From positions 124,001 to 188,000 of the forward strand of contig JADPYG010000005.1 of assembly GCA_017654735.1 (NCBI GenBank): a stretch of DNA of 64,000 nt. The letters run 5' to 3'. The position numbers were made by a program, and so were the translations under genes. This document shows positions 24,794-37,243 of the stretch, piece after piece (positions within the stretch are counted from its first letter, which is position 1; every line of letters begins with the position of its first letter). The notes under the pieces were generated by a model. That model was given only the letters and a program-made list of their open reading frames with translations, did no database searches and had not been told where the DNA came from. The stretch comes from Vishniacozyma victoriae (Eukaryota; Basidiomycota; Tremellomycetes; Tremellales; Bulleribasidiaceae).

Positions 24794-25469
24794 GTCGCTA
24801 TTCCTTGGGTGATGGTGGTTTAAGGAGAGGAGAGGGATTGTAAAGTACGATATATTTGGGAATTAGAGTTGGGAAATACACACGATTTACATCTTTTACA
24901 CATCACACATATCTATATCTTTGATTGTTAATGATTATTACGATTTTGCTTGCTTATGTATATTCTCTTTTGTCAACTATCCCCTTTTCCAATACACCAC
25001 ACACGTCAGAGTATATGAGTCATGAGATATGAAGCATGTTGATGAATAGCGACCTTTGATATCCCTCTCGATGACGGTAATCATGAAAGGATGGTATCCC
25101 CTGTTTTCGAATCTGGTCTGGGTGATATCAATTCCTCTCATCCCAGGGCTTCTTCGAACCGTATATATCATTCATGTTCATCATTGGGAAGTAATACATC
25201 TTCCTCACTACCTTCCAACATATCAATAACAACACCCTAAACCTGAACCTAAACCGACCAACCTCTTACGTACCCTTATCATCATTAACATACCCTAAAG
25301 TCCTATCCATTCTCCCCTGCCGACCCTACCGCCAAACATCCAACCACCACCTTCTCCCACGCTGTCCACCAACCCATTCATACCGCCTCTGACAATCTTC
25401 CTCACTGCCCTCACACTCTTAGCATTACTCCTCATCCTCCCCCAAGCTCCATTCCAATTCTCAAAAAGA
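24794..25469. other. Intergenic; hydrophobic upstream frame of uncertain status
   Basis: The 676 bp before the 25470 gene are C/A-rich in their right half. Directly upstream of, and in frame with, that gene lies an open hydrophobic stretch (TIFLTALTLLALLLILPQ, near 25393-25446) which has no ATG before a TAA near 25297. It may be an unrecognised exon or coincidence. Confidence 0.4.
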
Positions 25470-26719
25470 ATGCCATCCGATCCACGAGCCGCTGCTTCTT
25501 CCTCTTCCTCCGCCGCCAGACCATCTTCATCATCCTCTTCATCACAAGCTCGACCATCATCCTCATCATCTTCTTCCTCTCGACCATCTTCCTCATCCTC
25601 TTCTGCAGGACCTCCAGCTCAGCCGACACCTTATATCTCTGCTAATGCTTGGATGTCGTTCTTCCTGTTTTGCTGCCTTGTGCTTATCATCCTTCAAGGT
25701 CCTCTTGGATTGAGTGGGATCGGTACGGCTGCTGTTACTGGTGGTGCTGGCGGGTTATCGGTATTCGGAACTCTCGGTGGAGGGGGAAATGGTGTGAATC
25801 TCGGTGGAGGTATTGGATGTGGTGGAATGGCAGCTGGGTATGTTCCTTGGTGTCAGCAAGCTGGAGGGTTTGGGATGGTTTCAGCGCAACAGCTACCTAT
25901 CCAGCAGCAGGTCCAGGTTCAACAGGTACCTGCTGTGGTTCATCATCATCATCCCCAAGCCCAAGTTCCCCGGGGGTATACCTATCCTCAGGTACCTGGT
26001 TATGGAGCACAAGGGTCAATCGCATTACCAGGCGGAGGCGGGGGGAGGTGGTCTTCATGGTATGGCAATCCTCCTCAGCAGTATCGTCAATATGGTTAGT
26101 CCACCCTTTTGTAATGTTTAGCTAAAGATCAGCTCCACAAAGACGAGACCCTCAACGGTCATTCCAATATCAGCGACCTGGTCTTCAAGTTCAAGTGAAC
26201 CAGGGACAAGGACAAGGACAGGTTCAACCGACATATCAAACTCAGCAAGGTGGGTCAGTCTCCTACTCCCCTTATCCCTATCCTTATACCTATTCGTACC
26301 CATACTACCTCGATCGTGTATCGCAATATACGTATGACCGCTCGTCGTATGGGTACCGGTACGGATATGGGTATGGATACCCCACCCTTGATGCTGGCGT
26401 CGATACTTCCGATTGGACATACGAATACTTATGCTATCGTCTTCCTTATCTCTGTCAACCTCTCATCCCCTATGCCTATGCCCGACAACAACCTGTGCCC
26501 CAACGACACATCTCAACCCCAGTCGTCCAGCGTCAAGTTCAGCCTGTTCAACCTGTTCGTGAGTACCTTTGAATGAAGATTTGCTGATCAGTAGCTGTAA
26601 TCCCAGTCCCGACCATGACACCCGGTACAGTGATGGGTATATCTAATCTTGAGAATGCTTTCTTTCCATTACTAGTGGGTGCTATAGCTCTATTAGTTAT
26701 ATTTGATTATTCTTCATAG
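25470..26719 (+). CDS. Hypothetical membrane protein with poly-Ser and Tyr-rich segments
   Basis: Family not recognised. Three exons (25470-26094, 26133-26558, 26595-26719) sum to 392 codons, 391 residues. The order is: Ser/Arg-rich low-complexity head (residues 8-45), hydrophobic segment SFFLFCCLVLIILQ with a following Gly-rich region, a Gln/His/Pro tract, and a Tyr/Pro-rich stretch (PYPYTYSYPYYL and YRYGYGYGY). It ends in a second hydrophobic segment (FFPLLVGAIALLVIF) one residue-run from the C-terminus. Intron 2 must use the TAG acceptor at 26594, since the nearer CAG would give a stop. The composition suggests a cell-surface or wall-associated membrane protein, which is inference. Confidence 0.62.
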
Positions 26720-26982
26720 CCCTTTGGAGTTAGGCGTGCCAAAATGTACCAGTTAGGTTAGCCAATCAGCAATTTCCGGTTTCGCGTCAAGTGGTCATGA
26801 ATTTTGAGGGTAAGCGGTAATACTTACTTACCATTGTACTCTATACTCTTATTACAAAGGATCATACTATACACTACGGTCGAATCGATAGTAAAGCATT
26901 CGGCAAGTTGGAGCAAGGAATATTTACACCAATTCAAGCTCGCTTTTTGAACTTAGAACGACCCGTATAGCCAATTTGAAGG

Positions 26983-29261
26983 ATGTCAGACAAGCTCACT
27001 CGTGTGGCTATTGTCTCGGACGATAGGGTGCGTCATCCCATTGCTAGCTCGTCACGAGACTGTGAAGAGCTTCAGAAGTGGAACTCGCGCCAGAATTGAG
27101 CTGATGCATGTAGTGTAAACCCAAGAAATGGTACGGATGACGAAACGCAATGCGTAAGCTTAGCTAATCATCAGTCGACAGGAGTGCAAGCGTTCATGTC
27201 CCGTCGTCAAGATGGGAAAGCTGTGTATTGAGGTCAACCCCACGGATAAGAAGGCGTTCTTGTCTGAGGAGCTATGTATTGGATGTGGTATCTGTGTCAA
27301 GAAGTAAGTCCCCTCTCGCCGTCCGCCGCTTATGACTACTGATGTCAGGTGCCCATTCGAAGCTATCCAGATTCTCAACTTGCCTACCAATCTTTCCACC
27401 CATGTTACCCATCGATACAATGCCAATGCATTCAAACTTCATCGTCTCCCCACCCCTCGTCCTGGTCAAGTCCTCGGTCTAGTCGGAACGAACGGTATTG
27501 GAAAGTCCACCGCTCTCAAAATTCTTTCTGGAAAATTGAAGCCCAATCTCGGACGATACGACGATCCACCTGAATGGCAGGAGATTTTGAAACATTTCCG
27601 AGGATCCGAATTACAGAATTTCTTCACCAAAGTCCTAGAAGATGATATCAAGGCGGTTACGAAACCACAATATGTCGACCAAATTCCTAGGAGTATCAAG
27701 ATTCCCAAGGCAACTGTTGGACATATGTTGGATATCCAATCTCAGATGGACAACACGGAGCAGTTGGCCGAGGATTTGGAATTGAAGGGACTTTTGACTC
27801 GAGAAGTCACTCAATTGTCTGGAGGAGAATTACAGCGATTCGCCATCGCTATCGCCAGTGTTCGACAAGCCGATATTTACATGTTCGACGAGCCTTCTTC
27901 TTACCTCGATATCCGTCAACGTCTAGCTGCCGCTCGAGTCATTCGAGGACTAGTCACCCCAACCAACTATGTCGTTATTGTCGAACACGATTTAGCTACT
28001 CTCGATTATCTGTCCGATTTCATCTGTGTCTTGTACGGTGTACCAGGAACATATGGTGTAGTTACTATGCCTTACTCGGTTCGAGAAGGTATCAACATCT
28101 TCCTCGACGGTATGATCCCCACCGAAAACTTGAGGTTCAGAGAAGAATCCTTGACTTTCAAAATCTCCGAGAATGCCGATGAAGTACAAGCGCCAAAGAC
28201 AAGACGACACGCATACCCAGCAATGACCAAGACTCTAGGTGGATTCAAGCTGCACGTTGATCCTGGAGAGTTCTCTGAATCAGAGATCTTGGTATTGCTA
28301 GGAGAGAATGGAATGGGTAAAACAACATTGGTTCAATTGCTAGGTGGAAAGATGGAGCCCGATGATCCAAAGGACAAGATCGAGCTAAGGGTTTCCATGA
28401 AGCCTCAGACAAGTGAGTCTATATCCTGCGTCTTACTCAGGATCGATTGTGGACCAGAAGCTGATATTTAGTCTCCCCTAAATTCCCAGGTACCGTCAGG
28501 CATCTCTTGCTCAAGAGGATCAAGGCCATGTTCATGCGTACGTTGTCTCCTAGTCAGTCCGGGACGATGCTGACATTCAGACCCCCAGTTCAACTCCGAC
28601 GTCATCAAGCCAATGCAAATCGAGCCAATTATCGACCAGGACGTCCAAACGTAAGCTCATCCCCTCCGCTACAATAGAGCTAATCCCCAGATTATCCGGA
28701 GGAGAGTTGCAGCGAGTTGCCATTTGTCTCGTACTCGGTGTCCCAGCAGATGTTCTGCTTATTGATGAACCCTCCGCATACCTCGATTCCGAACAACGTA
28801 TCCACGCTAGTAAAGTCATTAAGAAGTTCGTCATGTCGTCCAAGAGGACTGCTTTCATTGTCGAGCACGATTTCGTGAGTCCCCTCTCTTCTCCCTTGTG
28901 AGATGCACAAGAGCATGGCTAATGATAGATCATGGCTACATACCTCGCCGACCGAGTTATCGTGTTCGAAGGTAAACCCGCTATTGAATCATACGCAAGG
29001 ACACCAGAGGGTTTGTTGACTGGAATGAACAAATTCTTGAGGTCGCTTGATATTACTTTCCGAAGAGATCCCACGAATTTGTACGTATATGGTCTTTGCC
29101 CTTCCTCTTCTCATTCCATTCCTCCTTGCTCGTCTCCCCCTCTCTCAAGATGTAAGAATCAAAGCTGACGTAACAGCCGACCCCGAATCAACAAGATGAA
29201 TTCGCTCAAAGATAACGAGCAGAAATCATCTGGATCTTACTTCTTCGTCGACCAGGATTAG
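26983..29261 (+). CDS. RLI1: Rli1/ABCE1, ribosome-recycling Fe-S ABC ATPase
   Basis: Essential ATPase that splits ribosomes after termination and acts in initiation and subunit export. Eight cluster-binding cysteines are visible: [15 protein letters not shown] and [17 protein letters not shown]1 has [21 protein letters not shown] and [14 protein letters not shown]2 has [21 protein letters not shown] and [11 protein letters not shown]; the hinge follows each. The first exon is 45 nt ([15 protein letters not shown]). The second is a 17-nt microexon (27114-27130) that supplies most of CKPKKC, so skipping it would remove cluster ligands and shift the frame. Further short introns follow. The protein ends [11 protein letters not shown] with TAG at 29259-29261. 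Confidence 0.97.
27114..27130 (+). other. 17-nt microexon of RLI1
   Basis: The exon is flanked by TAG acceptor and GTACGG donor. It completes CKPKKC, the first Fe-S ligand motif, between exons of 45 and 129 nt. Frame and conserved protein both require it. Confidence 0.88.
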
Positions 29262-30078
29262 GTTTTCCAGGGATTGGAGAGATGATCGATAGATTAAAAG
29301 GAGGTGGGCTTTTGCTGGCTTTGTGAGATAGATGCTGGGTGTAGGAGTTTCATTGCCTGATATTGACATGCATACATTAGTTCGACCATGGCCCTACTTA
29401 CCTGGACTCACGCTTGATTGTCCGAACAGGTAATGTGGACGTTTACTGATCGACAATTGTTGGCCCGATACGGCCGGATGGCGATCAGCCAAAGCTAAGT
29501 CGACGAAAGGAGCAGCGACGACGATCGGGGGTGATCATAGCGATGTCACGCAAAGGCGACAATGTCATCTTACCCCTTCTCCTTGTATTGACCTTTGGAA
29601 CGTATCCTCATCTCCCCTTCAAATCGATCATCAGGACAAAAGATCACTGGATAACCGTAACCAAAGCCACCCTTTCCACCCGGTGATTCATTGACCCCAT
29701 GATCATCACCTACCGGTCCTTTCTGATCAATCTTCACAGATTGGTATTTCCCCCTCTAGAAAGCTTCGGGTCGATCACATGAAAGGATCAAGGCCAAAGT
29801 GACTCCTTCAAACTCCAATCCCATAATTGGGCGACTGACCTATCCTTTCTTTCTCACCGGGTGTAAAGGAAAGTACCCAATCCCACTATTTCACCCGTGA
29901 TGAACAATCTAAAACTGGTGATCTACGTATTTGAAAGGATCAACCACGTAATATCCATATGAAGATAGGTATATCTATCCAAATCAATCCCACTGTCCGA
30001 TCTCCCATAGTTCAACAAAGCTGCAGGTCAGCACCATTCCCCTATTCGACATATCATTCTGCCTACGTTTGATACAAG
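29262..30078. other. Intergenic, promoter of the secreted Ala-rich protein gene
   Basis: 817 bp with no supported gene. A 67-codon open stretch on the minus strand (29570-29772) continues upstream only through several in-frame stops, so it is not treated as coding. No RNA gene was recognised. Confidence 0.45.
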
Positions 30079-31048
30079 ATGAAGCTCTCGGTACTATCCC
30101 TCGTCATTCTCGCTTCGCTTGTGACCGCGATTCCCGCTCCCCAGGGGAGATCTGGTCGAAAACGACCATCCGGTGCCGCCGCTACGACAGCAGCAGCTAC
30201 TCCTGCCGCTACATCTGCTGCTGCCGCCGTCCCCGCTCCGGCTGTTTCGAGTCAAGCTTCTGTTGCTGCCCCTGCTCCGGCTGTTTCCAGCAAAGCCTCT
30301 GCTGTTGGTAGTACAACCGCCAACGCTGGCGCTGGTACTGCAGCTGGAGCCGGGACCGTTGCTGGTGCTGGTACTACTGCTGGTGGTGCTGCCTCTGCCG
30401 CAACGACAGGAGCATCAAGTGGCTCGGCTGGTACAGCCTCTGGAGGCAATAGCCATAAGGTCACGGTGAGTACCTTTTCGATTTGGACGGAATTGGCAGC
30501 TTACCTGTTACCCAAGGTCAACAACAAGTGCGGGAGCGGTTCCGTTCAATGGCAGTACAATGGACATGCGCGATCGACTTTCCCTGGGTCAAGTACTACT
30601 GTCGACGGACCCATCGTGGCTGGGATCATATGGTTGGACAACTACAATGGCTTCGCTTGTGGGGATAATGCTCTCAATTGCGGCATGGTCGAACTCACCG
30701 TCGGTGCAGACAATGGCTTTAATGGGATCAATTATTCCCTCCTCATGGGTGTTAATGGCAATCACGTATTGTGAGTATATTCCGTGGATAATTTTGGTCT
30801 CGACTAATCAAGACAGGAGAGCACCAATGTATATCGAATTGACAGCGGGGACTTGTAGTGGGAAAGCAAAGGGTCCTTGTACGGGAATGACGGCTGCAGA
30901 GTGTCCCAACGGGTACACAGGACTGGACACAAACACGGGTCCACCAGTGGTTTGCTCAGGTTCGGGTGTAGGAGTGAGTCAAGGTCAATGTCTGTTGAAT
31001 TCGACCACTTTGTTAACCATAACAGGCATCCATAACATTCTGTCCTTG
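30079..31048 (+). CDS. Secreted Ala/Thr-rich protein with C-terminal Cys-rich domain
   Basis: Probable secreted or wall glycoprotein. The N-terminus is a clear signal peptide (MKLSVLSLVILASLVTAIPAP). Then comes an Ala/Thr/Ser/Gly-rich spacer to about residue 125, a likely O-glycosylation region. The C-terminal domain (VNNKCGSGSVQWQYNG, CGDNALNCGMVELTV, GTCSGKAKGPC, ECPNGY) has regularly spaced cysteines and resembles the secreted glycopeptide-like proteins of basidiomycetes, an assignment I hold loosely. Four exons (30079-30465, 30517-30770, 30817-30973, 31025-31048) sum to 274 codons, 273 residues ending ITFCP. Reading through the last intron would give a much longer, unstructured tail, which I reject. 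The first intron (51 nt) is in frame and could be retained. Confidence 0.75.
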
Positions 31049-32037
31049 ATGGACGGGACTATTCATGAGCAAGGGTTTAGAATATGCAAGGGGGTTCATG
31101 AGTATGAGGATGGAACTCGAGCTTGCTCAATACACGTAGTCAGCCCCAGATCAAGCGTAGTAATAAAGTACATGCAAACCTCATCTGCGCGGCACCTCTT
31201 CAACATGCCCAGTGAAACCCGATCAACTCGCGCACTCCTTTGCCAAGACCATCTTCCTCGTTTCAGCCGACTGCGGTGCTGCAAGCCCGTCGGCCTGATT
31301 CATCCTCGGCCAAGACATCGCTTCGAGCACGCGATAAGTCGACTAAAGGAAGACGATTATGGGAAATGATCGAAGAAACTGATCAAGTAGGGCTCAGCGG
31401 GCGCCGCCTTTCACATGATTAATAATATTCCCGGCGATATTTGCGAGCCGCGGAGCTAAGGAACAATAACCCGGGGTTACACCGAGTAGTGGAGGTCATC
31501 AGCCTCAACCGTCACCTACAAATGTCAAGTTACACAAGGGTGGTACCGCCGGCCTGAAGATTCGGGTCCGTGTGGCTGCCGACCGCACGCCATTCGGATC
31601 CGGAATGTATGCATAGGGGTTGAGCGTAGAGAGAAGGTACGGTAGAAATGGGGGATTTGTCGATTACTCAGCCATTCTTTTACCCTGAATTCACTATATC
31701 CTGAGTCGTTGGCCGTCGGTCTCTTTTTTGGCTAAACAAGACACATATTACCCCTCATCCATCGTTCGACCGCTTGCTACTCTCTTTCTCGTGTATATAC
31801 TTTTTATTCGAGCAGTCATCTGGTATCGTATAGTCCTTACGATTGGACATACGAGCTTGAATCTGCATCTTACCGCCAAAGCCGTCTTTTACGACTCACG
31901 CGGATCCGGAAAAAGCGATTTTTAGTCGGTAATCAGTCTCGGGCATCGAGGCTCGACACCGTACTCCTTTATAACGCTAGTCGACCAGTACTAGTCCTTC
32001 TTACTCTTCCCCTTTGATCTCTTTCTGTATCTACAAT
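31049..32037. other. Large upstream region of the PDR transporter gene
   Basis: 989 bp without a gene. The GC-rich middle has several short CCGCGG/CCGGCC-type palindromic pieces, including GCCGCGGA at 31447-31454, which differs by one base from the yeast Pdr1/Pdr3 element TCCGCGGA. The last 100 bp are CT-rich, as expected for a leader. Regulatory meaning is conjecture. Confidence 0.4.
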
Positions 32038-35000
32038 ATGTCTGGCAATATCGCTGCTGGAGGAAGGATCCCTGTTTTGGGTGCTCCTATCGGTGCTAGC
32101 GGTAACCCCATTGTTCCCGGAAACCACGGCGATGATGGTGTCTCTGGCGCACATACAGCAGCCGCTACCGGCCAATCGGCCTCTACCTCGTCTTCTTCCC
32201 CCGGCAAACGAACCCTCAACAACGACGGGGATGCCGATGAGAACAACGACAAATTCCTTCCACTCCCCAAACATGTCGGTCAGCATGAATCCGCTCGATC
32301 TTCCCAGGATCACGTTGCCGAACTTGGCGAAGGACATGTATCCGTCCGAGAGGGAAAGGAGAAATTCGCCGCTCTTGAACGACGATTCTCCAACATGTCT
32401 CAACGATCTGATGAACTTGCTCGATCCAACACCCGAGCATCTCGAATGTCTCGTCGATCCCAATCTGGATTCACCAAACCCGAAAAGACCGCTACCCGAC
32501 AATCACAACAGATTGTCGACTCTGAGAAGGGTGGCAAGACCGAAGACGACGAATTCAACCTCGCCGATGTACTTCGATCTGGACGTGATAAATCAGATCA
32601 ATCCGGTATCAAGCGAAAGAAGGTCGGTGTCGTATGGGAGGATTTGGAAGTTGTCGGTGGAGGTGGTCTCAAGATCAATATCCGAAACTTCTTGTCTGCC
32701 ATCATTGAACAATTCCTCATGCCCGTCCTCATGGTCCTAGGTTGGTTCGGATACAAGCCATTCGCCGCCAAGCCTAAAACGATTCTACACACTTCGTCCG
32801 GTGTCATGAAACCCGGAGAAATGTGTTTGGTCCTCGGTCGACCTGGTTCCGGTTGTTCTACTTTTTTGAAGTCTATTACCAACCAACGTGAAGGATATTT
32901 GAGCGTCAATGGTGATGTCTCGTACGCTGGTGTTGGATGGAAGGAAATGCACAAATTATACGCTGGGTAAGCGATTCCTATCCAAGTCGTGGAAAAGTCG
33001 CTGACAATGCAGTGAGGTAGTCTACAACCAGGAAGACGATGACCATCTCCCTACCCTCACTGTTGGTCAAACTCTTCGATTCGCCCTCAACACCAAGACC
33101 CCCAAGCGAAAGATTGAAGGTCTTAGCGACAAGCAATTCAAGGAAGAGGTCCTCACTATGCTCTTGTCGATGCTCAACATCAAACACACTGAAAACACTA
33201 TTGTAGGAAACGCTTTCGTTCGAGGTGTATCCGGTGGAGAGAGGAAACGTGTATCCATCGGAGAAATGTTCTGTGGTGGTGCATCCGTTTGCTCTTGGGA
33301 TAACTCTACTCGAGGTCTCGATGCTTCCACTGCTCTTGACTACGCTAAATCACTCCGACTCTTGACCGATATCATGGACCAGACTACCTTTGTTTCCCTT
33401 TACCAAGCTGGTGAGGGTATCTACGATCAATTCGACAAAATCATGGTTCTCAACGATGGTCGAGTTGTCTACTACGGTCCCGCCTCCGAGGCTCGAGCTT
33501 ACATGATCGGTCTTGGATTCAAGGATCTTCCTCGACAAACCTCTGCCGATTACCTGTCTGGATGTACCGACCCCAACGAGCGACAATTTGCCGATGGTAA
33601 AGATGAATCCTCTGTCCCATCCACTGCTGAAGAAATGGAGAAGGCATACAAGGAGTCCGAGATTTGCGCTCGAATGATCAGGGAGAAGGACGAATACAAG
33701 ACTTTGATGGAGCAGGATGAAAAGCACCGACAGGAATTCCGAGAGGCCGTTGCCGACCAGAAACACAAGGGTCTAGGCAAAAAGTCACCATACACCGTCT
33801 CTTTCCCTGCTCAGGTCTTTGCCATCTTCAAACGGCAATTGCTCCTCAAGTTCCAAGACACTTTTGGTATTTCGACTGGTTACGCTACTTCTATCGTTAT
33901 TGCTTTCATCGTTGGATCCGTCTACTTCCGATTGCCAGTCACTGCATCCGGTGCATTCACTCGAGGAGGTCTACTCTTCTTGGGTCTACTCTTCAATGCC
34001 CTCACTTCGTTCTCTGAATTGCCATCTCAAATGATGGGCAAGTCTATCTTGTACCGACAGAGTGGATACCGATTCTTCCGACCTGGAGCTTTCGCTGTCG
34101 CTGCCGTCTTGGCCGATATTCCATACAACGCCAGTAACATTTTCATCTTCACCATCATCCTCTACTTCATGGGTGGTCTTTACGCGTCGGCAGGAGCATA
34201 CTTCATCTTCCTCTTGTTCATCTTCACCACCTTCATGGTCATGTCTGGATTCTTCCGAACTTTGGGTGTTGGAACTTCCGATTACAATGTTGCTGCTCGA
34301 CTCGCTTCCGTCTTCATCTCCATCATGGTCACCTACACTGGTTACATGATCCCCGTTCAATCAATGAAGCGATGGCTATTCTGGCTATTCTACCTCAACC
34401 CTTTGTCATACGGATACGAAGCTATTTTCGCCAACGAATTCAGTCGACTTCAATTGACCTGTGATCAAGCATACACTATCCCCCGAAACATTCCTGCTGC
34501 TGGTATCACTGGATTCCCCGATAATGGAGTTGGACCAAACCAGCTCTGTTCCATCCAGGGTGCTGGTGTTGGTCAGAACACTGTCGACGGAAACGCCTAC
34601 ATGTCCGCTGGATACTCATACACCAAATCACACATCTGGCGAAATTTCGGTATCCTCATTGGATTCTTTGTGTTCTTCATGGTCTTGCAAATCCTCGCTA
34701 TTGAATTCCTAAAACTAGGAGCTAAACACGCAAGTATCCTCGTATTCCAGAAGGAGGACAAGGAACTCAAGAAGTTGAACGATCGATTGTCTGAGCGAAA
34801 GGACGCTTTCCGACGAGGGGAGTTGGAGCAGGATCTATCGGCATTGAAGCAAAAGGATGTACCATTTACTTGGGAGGGATTGAACTATACCGTCCCTGTT
34901 CCCGGTGGTCACCGACAACTACTCGATAACGTTTACGGATACGTTAAACCTGGTACCCTCACTGCCCTCATGGGAGCATCCGGTGCTGGAAAAACTACAT

Positions 35001-36928
35001 TACTCGATGTCTTGGCTGCTCGAAAGAGTACTGGTGTTATCGATGGCGATATCCTCATTGGCGCCAAGCCTGTTGACGTCTCTTTTGCTCGAGGATGTGC
35101 TTATGCCGAACAACTCGTAAGCTCCCACAACGTATCTCGAGACTGGAAGCTGACAGATAGGATGTCCACGAGTGGACTACAACCGTCCGAGAGGCTCTTC
35201 GATTCTCTGCATACCTCCGACAACCTCAGGAAGTTTCTGTTCAAGACAAGAACGACTACTGTGAGGATATCATTGAGCTGCTTGAATTGCAGGAGTTGGC
35301 CGATGCCATGATTGGTTTCCCGTAAGTCACCTCATCCACACATTGTTGTCAGCTAGCTAACAATTCAGCGGCTACGGTCTTTCTGTCGAAGCACGAAAGC
35401 GAGTCACTATCGGTGTCGAGCTTGCTGCCAAGCCTGATCTACTACTTTTCCTCGACGAGCCCACTTCCGGTCTCGATGGTCAATCCGCTTACAACATTGT
35501 TCGATTCCTCCGAAAACTCACTGCAGCCGGTCAAAAGATCTTGTGTACCATCCATCAGCCCAACGCTCTATTGTTCCAGAACTTTGACCGACTCTTGCTC
35601 CTTCAACGAGGTGGTCAATGTGTCTATTTTGGTGATATCGGTAAAGACTCGAATGTCCTCATCGACTACCTCGAGCGAAACGGTGCTCCCGTACCACCTT
35701 CCGCAAACCCTGCTGAATTCATGCTCGAAGCTATCGGTGCTGGATCCAGAAAGAGGATGGGTGGTGGTGACTGGCACGAGAAATGGCTCAACTCTGAAGA
35801 ATTCGCAAGGACAAAGGAACAAATAACCGAACTCAAGGCTCAAGCTACTGCCCACCCTCTTGAAGAGAATGGTAAAGCTACCGAGTACGCAACTTCGACC
35901 TGGTTCCAATTCACCACTGTACTCCACAGGACCAACGTCGCCTTGTGGAGGAACGCCGATTACCAATGGACTCGATTGTTTGCCCACATCGCTATCGCCT
36001 TGGTCGTAACTTTGACTTTCTTGCAACTCAACAACTCGCTTGCCAACCTTCAGTACCGAGTCTTTGCCGTTTTCTTCGCTACCATTCTACCCGCACTAGT
36101 TTTGGCCCAGATCGAACCTCAGTACATCATGTCTCGAATGACATTCGCTCGAGAATCATCGTCGAAAATGTACTCGTCGACCATCTTTGCTTCTACCCAG
36201 ATGATCGCCGAGATGCCCTACTCGGTCATTTGTGCTACCGCCTTCTTCTTGCTCCTCTACTTTGGTGTTGGATTCCCCTCGGAATCCACCAGGGCTGGAT
36301 ACTTCTTCCTCATGATCCTCCTCACCGAGATCTACGCGGTCACCCTTGGTCAAGCTGTCGCTGCTCTATCACCCTCGATCTTGGTTGCTGCGCTATTCAA
36401 CCCTTTCTTGTTGGTGCTCTTCTCGGTCTTCTGTGGTGTTACCGCTCCTTATGCTACTCTACCTTACTTCTGGCGAAGTTGGATGTACTGGCTCGACCCC
36501 TTCACTTGGCTCATCCGAGGTTTGGTTTCGACCGCCCTACATGATGTCCCAGTCGTCTGTGAAGAGCAAGAGTTCAATGTCTTCCGTGAGTCCCCTGTCC
36601 CGCTTATACATGATCATGACTGACATATAGCCTCGCCCGCCGGTCAGACATGTGGTGAATACGCTGGAGCCTTTGCCCAGGCTATTGGTGGATACATCAA
36701 CAACCCCGATACCAACGGAGACTGTCAATTCTGTCAATACTCTGTCGGAGACAGTTTCTACAGGAATCTCAACATCACCTACGATACAAGATGGAGAGAC
36801 TTTGGTATCTTCGTAAGTTCTCCTACTTTCTTGCTCAGGCAAAGCTAACATCACAGTTGTGTTACACTGTCTTCAACATTCTTGTCCTTCTCGTTGCCGC
36901 TAGGTTCTTGAAGTGGTCCAAGAGATAG
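32038..36928 (+). CDS. PDR-type ABC multidrug transporter (ABCG full-size)
   Basis: Full-size efflux pump of about 1,550 residues in the NBD-TMD-NBD-TMD order of the fungal PDR family, expected in the plasma membrane. NBD1 has a degenerate Walker A (GRPGSGCST, Cys in place of Lys), signature VSGGERKRVSI and Walker B region SWDNSTRGLDAST. The first TMD follows at about residues 580-850. NBD2 has GASGAGKTTLLDVLA, the asymmetric signature LSVEARKRVTIGVELA and LLLFLDEPTSGLDGQSA; the second TMD ends with LVLLVAARFLKWSKR. Introns lie at about 32967-33012, 35116-35163, 35322-35369, 36584-36631 and 36812-36857. It is in the family of Cryptococcus AFR1/AFR2 azole pumps; which orthologue cannot be decided here. 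Start ATG at 32038 follows a CT-rich leader. Confidence 0.93.
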
Positions 36929-37243
36929 AGAAGGGGCTTATAGACATTCTTTTCATCTTATATCATCCTAATAATACGACCTAGATCATCATGGATCTAG
37001 ACTAGACACTTTCTTTACATTCGTTTCTGTCAACAACATACTATAGATCCTATGTATTCGTGTGTCTGCTTGCTGGTACTACTGAGTCCATTCATTCGGA
37101 GATGACCGATGCTCGGCCAAATCCGATGGAGTTACGGGATATGCTTACCGAGTAAAGCGGGCTGAAAAAAGACCCACTGTACTCTTTTTATATCTTTACA
37201 TAGACATGGCCTGCCGACTACATTATATACATATATAACGAAG
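36929..37243. other. Short spacer between the ABC and MFS transporter genes
   Basis: 315 bp holding the 3' region of the ABC gene and the promoter of the MFS gene, both on the + strand. TATATA-like bases near 37225 are too close to the ATG to be its TATA box with confidence. Nothing else is seen. Confidence 0.4.

Noticed and set aside
29570..29772. 67-codon open stretch on the minus strand with protein-like composition, preceded in the same frame by more readable sequence
   Set aside because: The upstream extension has about four in-frame stops in 115 codons, the rate expected at random, and no splice signals or family match. I do not call a pseudogene.
31049..31369. Long reading frame that would extend the secreted Ala-rich protein
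   Set aside because: An intron with GTGAGT donor and GTTAAC branch at 30974-31024 gives exons summing to a multiple of three and a neat end ITFCP; the extension is low in structure and rich in Arg/His.
34062..36630. Numerous frames over 90 codons on both strands inside the ABC transporter
   Set aside because: Codon bias of a highly expressed long gene produces open shadow frames; none has its own conserved motif.
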